Source of the DNA: Tychonema sp. LEGE 06208
GTDB lineage: Bacteria; Cyanobacteriota; Cyanobacteriia; Cyanobacteriales; Microcoleaceae
Length of the DNA: 49,474 nucleotides
Assembly: GCF_015207505.1 (NCBI RefSeq)
Contig: NZ_JADEWT010000035.1
Span: 1 to 49,474 of the forward strand
Reading direction: 5' to 3'
The translations under genes and the position numbers were made by a program. The stretch's first letter is position 1, and every line of letters begins with the position of its first letter. The notes below the pieces were generated by a model. The model did not search any database and was not told the origin of the DNA. It saw nothing but the letters and a program-made list of their open reading frames with translations. Below are positions 36,501-43,452 of the stretch, one piece after another.

Positions 36501-37139
36501 CTCAAAGGTAAATCCTGGCAAATCAATTGCCATTCCAATATTAAATGGCGTCCGATTTTTGTCAGCAATTAAGTCGCTAGGGGTAGCGACTCCAAAAATG
36601 GCAAAGGTAAGGCGATTATACTCTGGATTAAGGGCGCGTTGGTTGTAGCAAAACCGAATTAAGGCAAAAAAGTCATCAACGGGAAAATCTAAGCCTAAAA
36701 TACTATCTATTTCATCGACAAAGATAAAAATTTTATCTTGGGGGAATTGAACGAGCAGGATATTTTCTATAAAATGACTTAATCTTTGCAGCAGGGAAAC
36801 TTCTTCTTCATCTCGCCACCAAGTTTTTAAGTTGATTTTTCCTAAAAGATTGAAGCCGCGCCACAGTTCGGCAGCGACTCCTTTATACCACTGCAAGGGG
36901 GTAATATTTTCGCTACCAGTGCGGGTTAAATCGAGGGTAGTGCATTGATAGCCTTGCGATTTTAGTCGGTGTAGGGTGCGGACTAATAGGGAAGATTTTC
37001 CCATTTGTCGCGAGTTGAGGACATAACAAAAATCACCTGCTATTAAAGCTTCGTAGAGTTGCGAATCTGCTTTTCGCATCACATAGGTTCCGGCATTTGT
37101 GGCAAGACTGCCGCCGACTTGATATTCAAGCTTGGTCAT
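33546..37139 (-). CDS. AAA-like ATPase / TM / 14-WD40 repeat protein (copy 1)
   Basis: About 1,197 residues; positions below count from the alternative upstream ATG, one codon earlier. The N-terminal cyanobacterial AAA-like (AAA_35-type) P-loop domain has Walker A SRQMGKSS (44-51), Walker B IFIFVDEIDSIL (138-149; Asp143, Glu144) and GGQPFLTQKL (242-251), a STAND-like motif. A helical linker holds a repeat-derived insert (EPPLTPPYQGG, 327-337). One TM segment (about 490-512) is followed by 14 WD40 blades (about 598-1150), enough for two seven-bladed propellers, and a conserved tail (YGCDRLRDYLRTN). Such proteins are thought to be signal-sensing NTPase switches; the ligand is unknown. I prefer the ATG at 37137-37139 over 37140-37142. 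It gives MTKLEYQVGG, matching the paralogue's MTEVTYQIGG, and lies 8 bases from AGGAGG. It is translationally coupled to the gene upstream. Confidence 0.88.
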   Translation of the reverse strand: MTKLEYQVGGSLATNAGTYVMRKADSQLYEALIAGDFCYVLNSRQMGKSSLLVRTLHRLKSQGYQCTTLDLTRTGSENITPLQWYKGVAAELWRGFNLLGKINLKTWWRDEEEVSLLQRLSHFIENILLVQFPQDKIFIFVDEIDSILGLDFPVDDFFALIRFCYNQRALNPEYNRLTFAIFGVATPSDLIADKNRTPFNIGMAIDLPGFTFEEAQPLLAGLETSVNNAVPVLKEILNWTGGQPFLTQKLCNIVANISQENDSQILTIPPGTEAFWVENLVRSRIIDHWQACDEPEHLKTIRDRILRNEQKTSRLLGIYQQILQSEPPLTPPYQGGETIRTLRRGAGGISTDDSPEQIELILSGLVVKEQSLLKVKNRIYEQVFNLKWVDKQLKQLRPYSQTFDAWVTSKQQDLSRLLRGQALKDAQSWAQGKSLSDLDYQFLAASEEIDRREVQQGLEAERTKEIEARLTEEHKRLIQETKAAKQQRILLFAVSMALLLACGLGIATFFQYRKATASERQARVSEIQALASSSDALFASNRKLDALIEAIKAKRKVQKLGGVGVDTAGRVDNVLRQAVYEADEYNRLSGHKAAVLGVDISPDSEFIASASVDKIIKLWRRDGTEVAALKGHQAIVRSVKFSPDGQFIASGSDDGTVKLWKLDRAGTGALPLGTFQGHTAGIWTVAFSPDGQTIASASMDKTVKLWNSDGKLLRTLQGHTAGVPSVAFSPDGKTVATASGDKTVKLWNSDGKLLRTLRGHTSVVSAVAFSLDGQIVATGSGDKTVKLWNSDGTLLRTLEGHSAVISGVVFSPDGQTIATASRDGTVKLWNVDDGTELTTFRGNTAGIWGMAWSPDGSFIASAGAENTVRLWQSHNPLRTIISAHKAGIWAIALSADSSTIATGSEDGTTKLWSRQGKLLRTFTGQNTAIYAVALSRDGKLIASGTNDNQVNIWTRNGNAIANLVGHNATIFGLAFSPDGQIIASSSQDNTIKLWRPNGTLLHTMTGHHAPVWQVVFSPDGQLIASAGGDGTVKLWKLDGTLVRTFRGHTAAVWRVAFSPDGKFLASGSGDNTVKIWTVDGKLVRTLEGHAAAVWGVAFSPDGKIIASGSVDNTVKLWNSDGTELTTLRGNSGAIRGVAYSGDGAFVASVSEDNTLILWNVQQVLNLDLLSYGCDRLRDYLRTNTMVEKGDRLLCSPL
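35123..35152 (-). repeat. Dispersed CAGTGCCCCCGTGCC palindrome translated inside a WD40 blade
   Basis: AGTGCCCCCGTGCCTGCCCT matches the core of the intergenic element at 40928-40954 (AGTGCCCCCGTGCCTACCCC). Here it encodes the extra residues RAGTGALPL in WD40 blade 2, lengthening the blade compared with its neighbours. Confidence 0.65.
36091..36170 (-). repeat. CCCCCTTGATAAGGGGG palindromic repeat inside the AAA-WD40 gene
   Basis: CCCCCCTTGATAAGGGGGGG followed by TTAGGGGGGG is a dispersed palindrome, translated here as EPPLTPPYQGG plus a remnant reading RRGAGGI. The insert is in frame and sits in the linker after the ATPase domain. Confidence 0.8.
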
Positions 37140-37141
37140 CA

Positions 37142-37153
37142 TTATTCCCTCCT
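37142..37153 (-). promoter_or_regulatory. TAATG overlap and ribosome-binding site between the two AAA-WD40 genes
   Basis: Reading the minus strand, AGGAGG (37148-37153) precedes TAATGATG. The stop TAA of the upstream gene overlaps the first ATG by one base, and a second ATG follows at once. This is the arrangement expected for translational coupling. Confidence 0.75.
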
Positions 37154-40100
37154 ATGAACTCCTGGGGAGAAATAGTCGCACAAATGTCTATCTTCCTCCT
37201 TCACATCAGCATTTGTTCGCAGGTAATCCCGCACCCAGTCGCAACCAAAAGCCAGTGGATCTGTATTGAGAATTCGCTTCACATTCCACAAAATCGCCGT
37301 TTGGTCATGGCTGGCGGAGGCAAGAAAAGTGCCGTCGGAACTAAAGGAAGCTTTTGTCACTAAACCTCTATGTCCCGTGAGCGTCCTCAGCAAGATGCCG
37401 TTTTTATTCCAGAGTTTCACCGTGTTATCCAGACTTGCCGTAGCGACGATTTCACCATCCGGGCTAAAGGAAACTCCCTGCACTCCCTGTGCGTGACCTT
37501 TAAGCGTTCGCAGGAGCTGTGCTTTGTGAGGAACTGAGGTGTCTGAGGACTCTAATTTCCAGAGTTTGGCGGTGCCATCTGTACTGGCTGAGGCGATTGT
37601 CTTGCCATCGGGACTGAAACTGACCCCCATACTCATAGCCTGATGGGCATCAATCGCCTGCAACAAAGTGCCATCGGGCTTCCAGATAGCGAGAGTACCG
37701 CTGCTACCGACGGCGGCTAAAGCTTTTCCATCAGGGCTAAAGGCCACACTCCAGAAGCCGCTGCCATCTAGCTTCAGAACTCGTACTAACACGCCGTCTG
37801 GCTGCCAGAGTTTTACGGTGCCGTCTGTACTTGCGGTGGCAATAATTTTACCGTCAGGACTCCAAGTAATTCCGTAAACTACACCTTTGTGGGCGTTGAT
37901 TTCTCTCAGAAATCTGCCATCCTTGTGCCAGAGTTTAACTGTTTTTTCGCCCCCTGAAGCAATGAGTTTACCGTCAGGACTGAATGCCACATCCCAAAGC
38001 CCCCCTGTACCCTCCTTAAGCGTCTTCAGCAACGTGCCATCGACGCGCCAAAGTTTCACCGTGCCGTCTGTACTGGCAGTGGCGACGATTTTACCGTCAG
38101 GAGCGAAAGCAGCTCTATAAACAGCAGCGTCGTGACCTAGCAGGGGCAAGAAAAAAATGTTTTTCGGCTGCCAGAGTTTGACAGCATTTCCTATAGCCAG
38201 CGAAGCAATTGATTTGCCGTCAGGACTGAAATCGATATTCCATACGGCACCGCGATGTCCTGCAAAAGTTCTGAGTTCTTTGCCGTCTTTGCTCCAAAAT
38301 TTGATTGTGCGATCGCCGCTGGCTGTGGCGATAATCTCACCGTCAGGACTGAAATCTAGACTCTCAACCCCAGATGCGTGACCTTTAAGGGTTCCCAGGG
38401 GCTGTAACTCTTCGGCTGACGGGGTATGGGAGCGCCAAAGTTTAACAGTCTTATCCATGCTCGCAGAGGCAAATACCTCGCCGTCAGGACTGAACTCGAC
38501 CTCCCAAATGGCAGCGCTATGCCCTTGAAACGCTCGCAGTAACTTTACTGTGTCCCAGAATAAGCCGTCTTTTTTCCACAATCGAATCGTCCCCTCCGCA
38601 CTTGCGCTAACGAGCATTTCCCCGTCGGGGCTAAAGCTCAGGCTCCTCACCGCATCGGTGCGATCGAGAATGGTTAATAAATTGCCGTTTTTGTTCCAGA
38701 GTTTAACGGTGTTATTCTCACCCGATGCAGCTAAAGTCTCGCCATCTGGGCTAAACGCCACACCGTTAAACTCGGTGCTGTGTCCCTCAAGGCTGTGCAG
38801 GAGTTTCGGGCCTAGCCAAGACGTTCCCTGTTGCTGCCAAACTTTAACTGTGCCCTCTCCACTGGCGCAAGCGAGGAGTTTGCTGTCGGGGCTAAAAGCC
38901 ATCCTCCACACTATACCGTTGTGGGGAAGAGTCGCAATCAGGGTGCCATCTCGCTGCCAGAGTTTGACCTCGTTATCTGTACTTGCAGAGGCAATGGTCT
39001 GAGCGTCGGGACTGATTGCTAATCTATACAGTGTCGCCTGATGTCCTGACAAGCGGTTGAACTCCGACGCTCCATAAACGGCCTGCTCTAATAATAATTG
39101 CACGCGATTTTCTAGTTCGGGATTTGCCCCACCGAGTTGTTGCAGTTTGCGCTTGGCTTTGATGGCGGCGATGAGGCTGTCTAATTTTTGCTCTAAGGTG
39201 AAGAGGGCTTCGGAGGATGTGGCGAGGGCTTCTATTTCACTTATGGTAGCTCTTCGATATTGCCAGAATGCTGCTGTTCCGAGAAAGAGGGCGATCGCTA
39301 ATGCCAAAGAGAGTGCAGTAATAAACCACTTTTGCCGTCTGGCATTTTTTTTCTCTACAGCGAGTCGCGCTTCCACTTCCTTGCTGCGTTCGGCTTCTAA
39401 AGCTTGTTGAACTTCTCGCCTGTCTATTTCTTCGCTAGCAGCTAAAAAGTGATAATCCAAATCGCTCAAACTTTTTCCCTGCGCCCAACTTTGAGCATCT
39501 TTCAAAGCTTGTCCGCGCAACAGTCGGGAATAATCTGTTTGTTTGGCAGCGATCCAAGCGTCGAATGCTTGGGAGTAAGGACGCAGCGATATTAATTGTT
39601 TTTCTAGCCAGTAGAAGTTGAATACTTCTTGATAAATCCGGTTTTTAACTATCAGCAATCCTGCTTTTTTTTCGACTAATCCCGATAGTAGCAGTTCGAT
39701 TTGCTCTCGGCTGTCGTCGGCACAGATCCCCCCTGCCCCCCTTGATAAGGGTGGTTCTGAGTGTCCCCCCCCTTGATAAGGGGGGGTTAGGGGGGGATCG
39801 GATTGCAATATTTGCTGGTAAATGCCGAGCAATCTGCCGGCGCGTTGTTCATCACGGAGGATGCGATCGCGTATAGTTTTGAAATGCTCCGGCTCGTCTT
39901 GCGATTCCCATTTGTCGATGATTTTATCCCGCACCAACGATTCCACAAAAAATCCCTCTGTTCCCGGTGGTATTTTTAAATCGCCGCTGCGGGATTCTCC
40001 AGCAGTTCTTACCACCAATTCACATATTTTTTGAGTTAAAAATGGCTGTCCTCCAGTCCAAGCTAAGATTTCTTTGATAACTGCTGGCGGATTGGTTATG

Positions 40101-40771
40101 ACATTTTCTAATCCTTTCGCTAGTGGCTGTGCTTCCTCCAATTGAAATCCCTGCAAATCGATTGCTCGTCCGATATTAAAAGGAGTTCGATTTTTATCGG
40201 CGATTAAATCGCTGGGTGTGGCTACTCCGAAAATGGCGAAGGTAATCCGGTTGTATTCGGGATTGATGGCTCTTTGGTTGTAACAATACCTAATTAAAGC
40301 AAAAAAATCATCGACTGGAAAATCTAACCCCAGAATGCTATCAATTTCATCGACTAATATAAAAATCCTGTCTTCGGGAAATTTTGCCAACAAAATGTCT
40401 TCAATAAAATAGCTTAATCTTTGCAGAAAGGAAACTTCTTCTTCTTTCCACCAAGTTTTTAAATTCACTTTTCCTAAGAGATTGAAGCTGCGCCACAAAT
40501 CACCAACAATTCCTTTATACCACTGTAAAGGCGTGATGTTTTCGCTGCCGATGCGCGTCATGTCGATGGTGCTGCATTGAAAGCCTTCTGCTTGCAGTCG
40601 ATGGAAGGTGCGTACCAGCAGCGAAGATTTGCCCATTTGACGGGAGTTGAGGATGTAACAAAACTCGCCGTTTTTCAAGGCTTGATAGAGTTGGTCATCT
40701 GCTTGCCGCACTACGTATGTAGGGGCATCACTGGCAAGACTGCCACCAATTTGGTATGTTACCTCGGTCAT
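37142..40771 (-). CDS. AAA-like ATPase / TM / 14-WD40 repeat protein (copy 2)
   Basis: 1,209 residues, first gene of a two-gene unit with its paralogue. Walker A is SRQMGKSS (about 43-50), Walker B is IFILVDEIDSIL, and the STAND-like motif is GGQPFLTQKI. The linker carries a larger repeat-derived insert (DPPLTPPYQGGGHSEPPLSR) at the same place as in copy 1. A TM segment near 485-508 is followed by 14 WD40 blades. Several have degenerate GH starts (PHNGIVW, DRTDAVR, KEGTGGLW), and two carry loop insertions (TSWLGPKLL, FWDTVKLL). The tail FGCDWVRDYLRTNADVKEED is conserved with copy 1. The propellers are much more diverged between the paralogues than the ATPase domains, which suggests different ligands or partners for the same switch. 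Function is inferred from domain class only. Confidence 0.88.
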   Translation of the reverse strand: MTEVTYQIGGSLASDAPTYVVRQADDQLYQALKNGEFCYILNSRQMGKSSLLVRTFHRLQAEGFQCSTIDMTRIGSENITPLQWYKGIVGDLWRSFNLLGKVNLKTWWKEEEVSFLQRLSYFIEDILLAKFPEDRIFILVDEIDSILGLDFPVDDFFALIRYCYNQRAINPEYNRITFAIFGVATPSDLIADKNRTPFNIGRAIDLQGFQLEEAQPLAKGLENVITNPPAVIKEILAWTGGQPFLTQKICELVVRTAGESRSGDLKIPPGTEGFFVESLVRDKIIDKWESQDEPEHFKTIRDRILRDEQRAGRLLGIYQQILQSDPPLTPPYQGGGHSEPPLSRGAGGICADDSREQIELLLSGLVEKKAGLLIVKNRIYQEVFNFYWLEKQLISLRPYSQAFDAWIAAKQTDYSRLLRGQALKDAQSWAQGKSLSDLDYHFLAASEEIDRREVQQALEAERSKEVEARLAVEKKNARRQKWFITALSLALAIALFLGTAAFWQYRRATISEIEALATSSEALFTLEQKLDSLIAAIKAKRKLQQLGGANPELENRVQLLLEQAVYGASEFNRLSGHQATLYRLAISPDAQTIASASTDNEVKLWQRDGTLIATLPHNGIVWRMAFSPDSKLLACASGEGTVKVWQQQGTSWLGPKLLHSLEGHSTEFNGVAFSPDGETLAASGENNTVKLWNKNGNLLTILDRTDAVRSLSFSPDGEMLVSASAEGTIRLWKKDGLFWDTVKLLRAFQGHSAAIWEVEFSPDGEVFASASMDKTVKLWRSHTPSAEELQPLGTLKGHASGVESLDFSPDGEIIATASGDRTIKFWSKDGKELRTFAGHRGAVWNIDFSPDGKSIASLAIGNAVKLWQPKNIFFLPLLGHDAAVYRAAFAPDGKIVATASTDGTVKLWRVDGTLLKTLKEGTGGLWDVAFSPDGKLIASGGEKTVKLWHKDGRFLREINAHKGVVYGITWSPDGKIIATASTDGTVKLWQPDGVLVRVLKLDGSGFWSVAFSPDGKALAAVGSSGTLAIWKPDGTLLQAIDAHQAMSMGVSFSPDGKTIASASTDGTAKLWKLESSDTSVPHKAQLLRTLKGHAQGVQGVSFSPDGEIVATASLDNTVKLWNKNGILLRTLTGHRGLVTKASFSSDGTFLASASHDQTAILWNVKRILNTDPLAFGCDWVRDYLRTNADVKEEDRHLCDYFSPGVHRRE
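39724..39800 (-). repeat. Same CCCCCTTGATAAGGGGG repeat inside the second AAA-WD40 gene
   Basis: Two copies of CCCCCTTGATAAGG with a TTAGGGGGGG tail lie at the position equivalent to 36091-36170. They are in frame and encode DPPLTPPYQGGGHSEPPLSR. Confidence 0.8.
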
Positions 40772-40904
40772 GTCATCTATTAGTTAGTTAAAAGTTGAAA
40801 CTTTACTAGAAAAAGAGGCGGTTTGAGTGTGGTTTTTGTCAGCATTCCTACTGAATTATAATCCATCGGTAAAATTTAGGTTTCCCAAGTAGTTGCTTTG
40901 ATAA

Positions 40905-41025
40905 TATAGCAATCTCAAGCAAAATATGTAGGGTAGTGCCCCCGTGCCTACCCCTTATCTATCGGGGAAACCGGGCGTGGGATTGCCCCTACAACAATTA
41001 CACAACTGATGCGAGGATTGCTATA
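40905..41025. repeat. MITE-like element with TATAGCAATC ends
   Basis: TATAGCAATCTCAAGC at the left and the complement of GAGGATTGCTATA at the right give inverted ends of about 11 bp around GC-rich palindromic words (GTGCCCCCGTGCCTACCCC; GATTGCCCCTACA). It fills most of the 329-bp spacer between the vMAP/AAA gene and the AAA-WD40 pair. Confidence 0.65.
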
Positions 41026-41100
41026 GAGGTGATGATGTGGTGCGCTTCCCTTCCCAGACTTAAACTTAACAGCAGCACAGATTTTTAGGGTAGGCAATCA

Positions 41101-42423
41101 CTAAATAAAGTTTGGCGAACCAAAATACAGGCGGTACAACTCGCAGCTTAGCGTACAGCGGTTGTTATCGATATGAATCAATCCCATACTCACTAATTTA
41201 CAAGCTACTATCGGCTCTAATTCCAGACCGCGCTCAGATTTTACCACTTGTTTAAGGGCAATTGCGAGTTCGGTATCTGCTTGCAATGTCACCAAAAAAT
41301 TCCGCAAGTAATCTTTATAAATTCCTCCTATGGTCGGAGCTTCTTGCAAAAGCATATCTAGCGTTACAGCCTTTTGATAGAGATGGTAAAAAGCGAGCCG
41401 GACTAGATAAGGATGTCCCCCCACCATTGCCATCAGTCGCTCGGCATCGGGGCTATCTGTCCAATCGAGTCCGTAACGCTGCGCTAAAGCAAGTATCTGC
41501 TCTTCTGTAAAATAGGGCAATTGCAGCGGCAAACCGACATTAAAAGGCGATTCAGTGAGCTTTAAAGGAATATAAATTTCTGTGGAATGAAGGACGATCA
41601 CCCGCAGTTTTCCCAAGGTTTCATTCCGCTTTGCTTCTTCATGCCAGCTTCGCAGCAGCGGCAAAAATTCTCGGGCAATTTTGGGATACTCAAAAATTCT
41701 ATTGACTTCATTTAAAGCTAATACTAAAGGCGAATTTATTTCAGTTAATATATATTGCTGCAAATAAATGGTGCAGCTTACTTTGCTGCCCATATTTTCA
41801 TCCCAATAATTATCTAATAAAGGTGGCAAATCTAGATGCCTGCTGATGTTGGCACAAAACCACCTTAAAAATTTATCGAGGTTGTCTAAAATAGCTTCCT
41901 CAGCTTGCTGAAAATCCAAACTTACAGTTCGGTAGCCTAGAGAATTAGCGCGGTCTAAAATTCGTAGCAAAAGTGAACTTTTACCCATCTTCCTGGGAGC
42001 TTTTATCCGCAGAACACTCCCTGGCTTGGCAATTTCTTGATACGCGAGTTCTTCAATTAGCGGGTGATTGATATAAAATGGCGAACCGAGGGGTACGGGA
42101 GAGCCGGGATATTCTAAAGGTGTTGCTAGGCATTGGCTGCGGGTGAATTTTTCAATTAATTCTGCTTCCTCTGCGGTTAAGGAACGCGATTCTAGAGAGG
42201 AGCGAAAATTAGATTTACTAATAGGTATATGCAAGATTTCAGAGAGAGATTGCCACAAGCCAGAGGCGATGTTTCTCAGGTAATGCTCTCCGTAATGAGA
42301 GGCCAATGCGATGCTTGTATAAGTCTTTCCTTCCCAAACTTGGCGGAGTAGGATTTCTTGTACGGGATGTAAATCTTTTTGCGATCGCGCACGAGTTAGC
42401 TGTAGTACCTCATCTATCGTCAT
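41101..42423 (-). CDS. vMAP-type HTH / AAA-like ATPase with altered Walker B
   Basis: 440 residues from ATG 42421-42423, which gives MTIDEVLQLTRARSQ. A TTG three codons upstream would give 443, used for numbering here. The N-terminal 80 residues resemble the HTH domain of vWA-MoxR-associated (vMAP) proteins: HPVQEILLRQVWEGKTYTSI, then SLSEIL. The AAA-like ATPase has Walker A APRKMGKSSLL (Lys151) and the STAND-like motif GGHPYLVRLA. Walker B reads LVLALNEVNRIF, so the usual Asp-Glu-x-Asp has Asn at 241 and 244. Loss of the Mg-coordinating Asp suggests weak or no hydrolysis, so it may bind nucleotide without turnover. vMAP-type domains are described from predicted NTP-dependent conflict and signalling systems in cyanobacteria. 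The ATPase domain is related to those of the two genes upstream on the same strand, making a local cluster of three. Confidence 0.82.
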   Translation of the reverse strand: MTIDEVLQLTRARSQKDLHPVQEILLRQVWEGKTYTSIALASHYGEHYLRNIASGLWQSLSEILHIPISKSNFRSSLESRSLTAEEAELIEKFTRSQCLATPLEYPGSPVPLGSPFYINHPLIEELAYQEIAKPGSVLRIKAPRKMGKSSLLLRILDRANSLGYRTVSLDFQQAEEAILDNLDKFLRWFCANISRHLDLPPLLDNYWDENMGSKVSCTIYLQQYILTEINSPLVLALNEVNRIFEYPKIAREFLPLLRSWHEEAKRNETLGKLRVIVLHSTEIYIPLKLTESPFNVGLPLQLPYFTEEQILALAQRYGLDWTDSPDAERLMAMVGGHPYLVRLAFYHLYQKAVTLDMLLQEAPTIGGIYKDYLRNFLVTLQADTELAIALKQVVKSERGLELEPIVACKLVSMGLIHIDNNRCTLSCELYRLYFGSPNFI

Positions 42424-43452
42424 AATTGGCAATTGCCCGTAAGTGTATAGTTGATATTATCACTTTTGCTTGACTGTAAAGCCGATCGCCCATTTGATTG
42501 CGACACCAGCCTGTAGCGACTTTTCTCAGAAGGTAACAACTCTGTCAAGTTTAGATACTTTTGCTTGCTTCGGCTACGCTCCACACAACTCGCGAGGGTA
42601 CAAGTTTTAGATTGTAGATTTTAGATTTTAGATTGGAGATTTACTTGCAACTCGGTGAATCGGGGAGCTTGAAGTGGGGTCTAAAATTTTGAGTTCGTTC
42701 GTCTCTGACACTTCTGTACGTGGCACAGTATCTGTTTTTGAAGTGGGGTCAAATCGTTAAATCTGATTTTTATCGCACCCATATCGAGGATTAACTGGAC
42801 TTGTTGTCTCAGTCTTTTTAATCAAACTTTGGGACTGGACGGAGAGTCTGTCCCACAACAATCTTTGTTTCTTTAGAACTTACCCAAAAAAACCCGGTTT
42901 CTTGGAAAATCGTTGCTCATCCGAGAGATACTCCATCGATAAACCGGGTTTTTTGCCTCGCCTGCGTCCAAGTATGGGAGCATCTCATGTTTGCATTTGT
43001 AGTGCGAGCGGGGACGCTCGCACTGTTGTAAAAAAATACTTATTGCAAAACTGAGATGCACCCCCAGGAATGTTCTTGTGGGACGTGGGTTAGGGGGGAG
43101 CCAGACTGAAGCGGAAACCTCTGCTGAGCGCCGTAACCCAATTTCAAGAGGTACTTGCTCAGCGCCATTTCAGGTAGCAGCGCTCAGTTTTTCCAAACAA
43201 ATTAGCCAAAATGTCATCTAGGTGTCACAGTTGGCCGTGAAGCCACAATTAAAAATGTGACAGTTGACTTTGCTCAAGCTCAGTCGATTGATGTTAATTT
43301 AATTAAAAGTAGTTTTATATCGCTGCATCGACTCATCAATAGCGTTCAGTCTCAAGAGCAATTTTTTATTTGGTTGCAGGGTTTTGGGAAATGGTGCTGC
43401 AATACTTTTTCAAAAAGATGAGCTAGCAAATAGTCTGGTTGGTTGAAGACAA
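42424..43452. other. 1-kb spacer with hairpins and a possible structured leader
   Basis: Contains a degenerate TATAGC-type arm (42512-42537) and TTTAGAT runs (42600-42640). An AACCCGGTTT inverted repeat follows (42887-42900 with 42941-42954), then a perfect hairpin AGTGCGAGCG-GGGA-CGCTCGCACT (43001-43024). At 43086-43187 TGGGTTA pairs with TAACCCA, ACCTCT with AGAGGT, and CTGAGCGC with GCGCTCAG, followed by TTTTT. The last could be a structured RNA leader or attenuator about 265 nt before the receptor gene. No protein-coding gene was seen. Confidence 0.45.

Noticed and set aside
43001..43024. 10-bp perfect hairpin as a terminator
   Set aside because: No T-run on either strand next to the stem; it resembles a dispersed palindrome.
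42873..43061. 62-codon minus-strand frame
   Set aside because: It is built from the AACCCGGTTT inverted repeat and the GCGAGCG hairpin.
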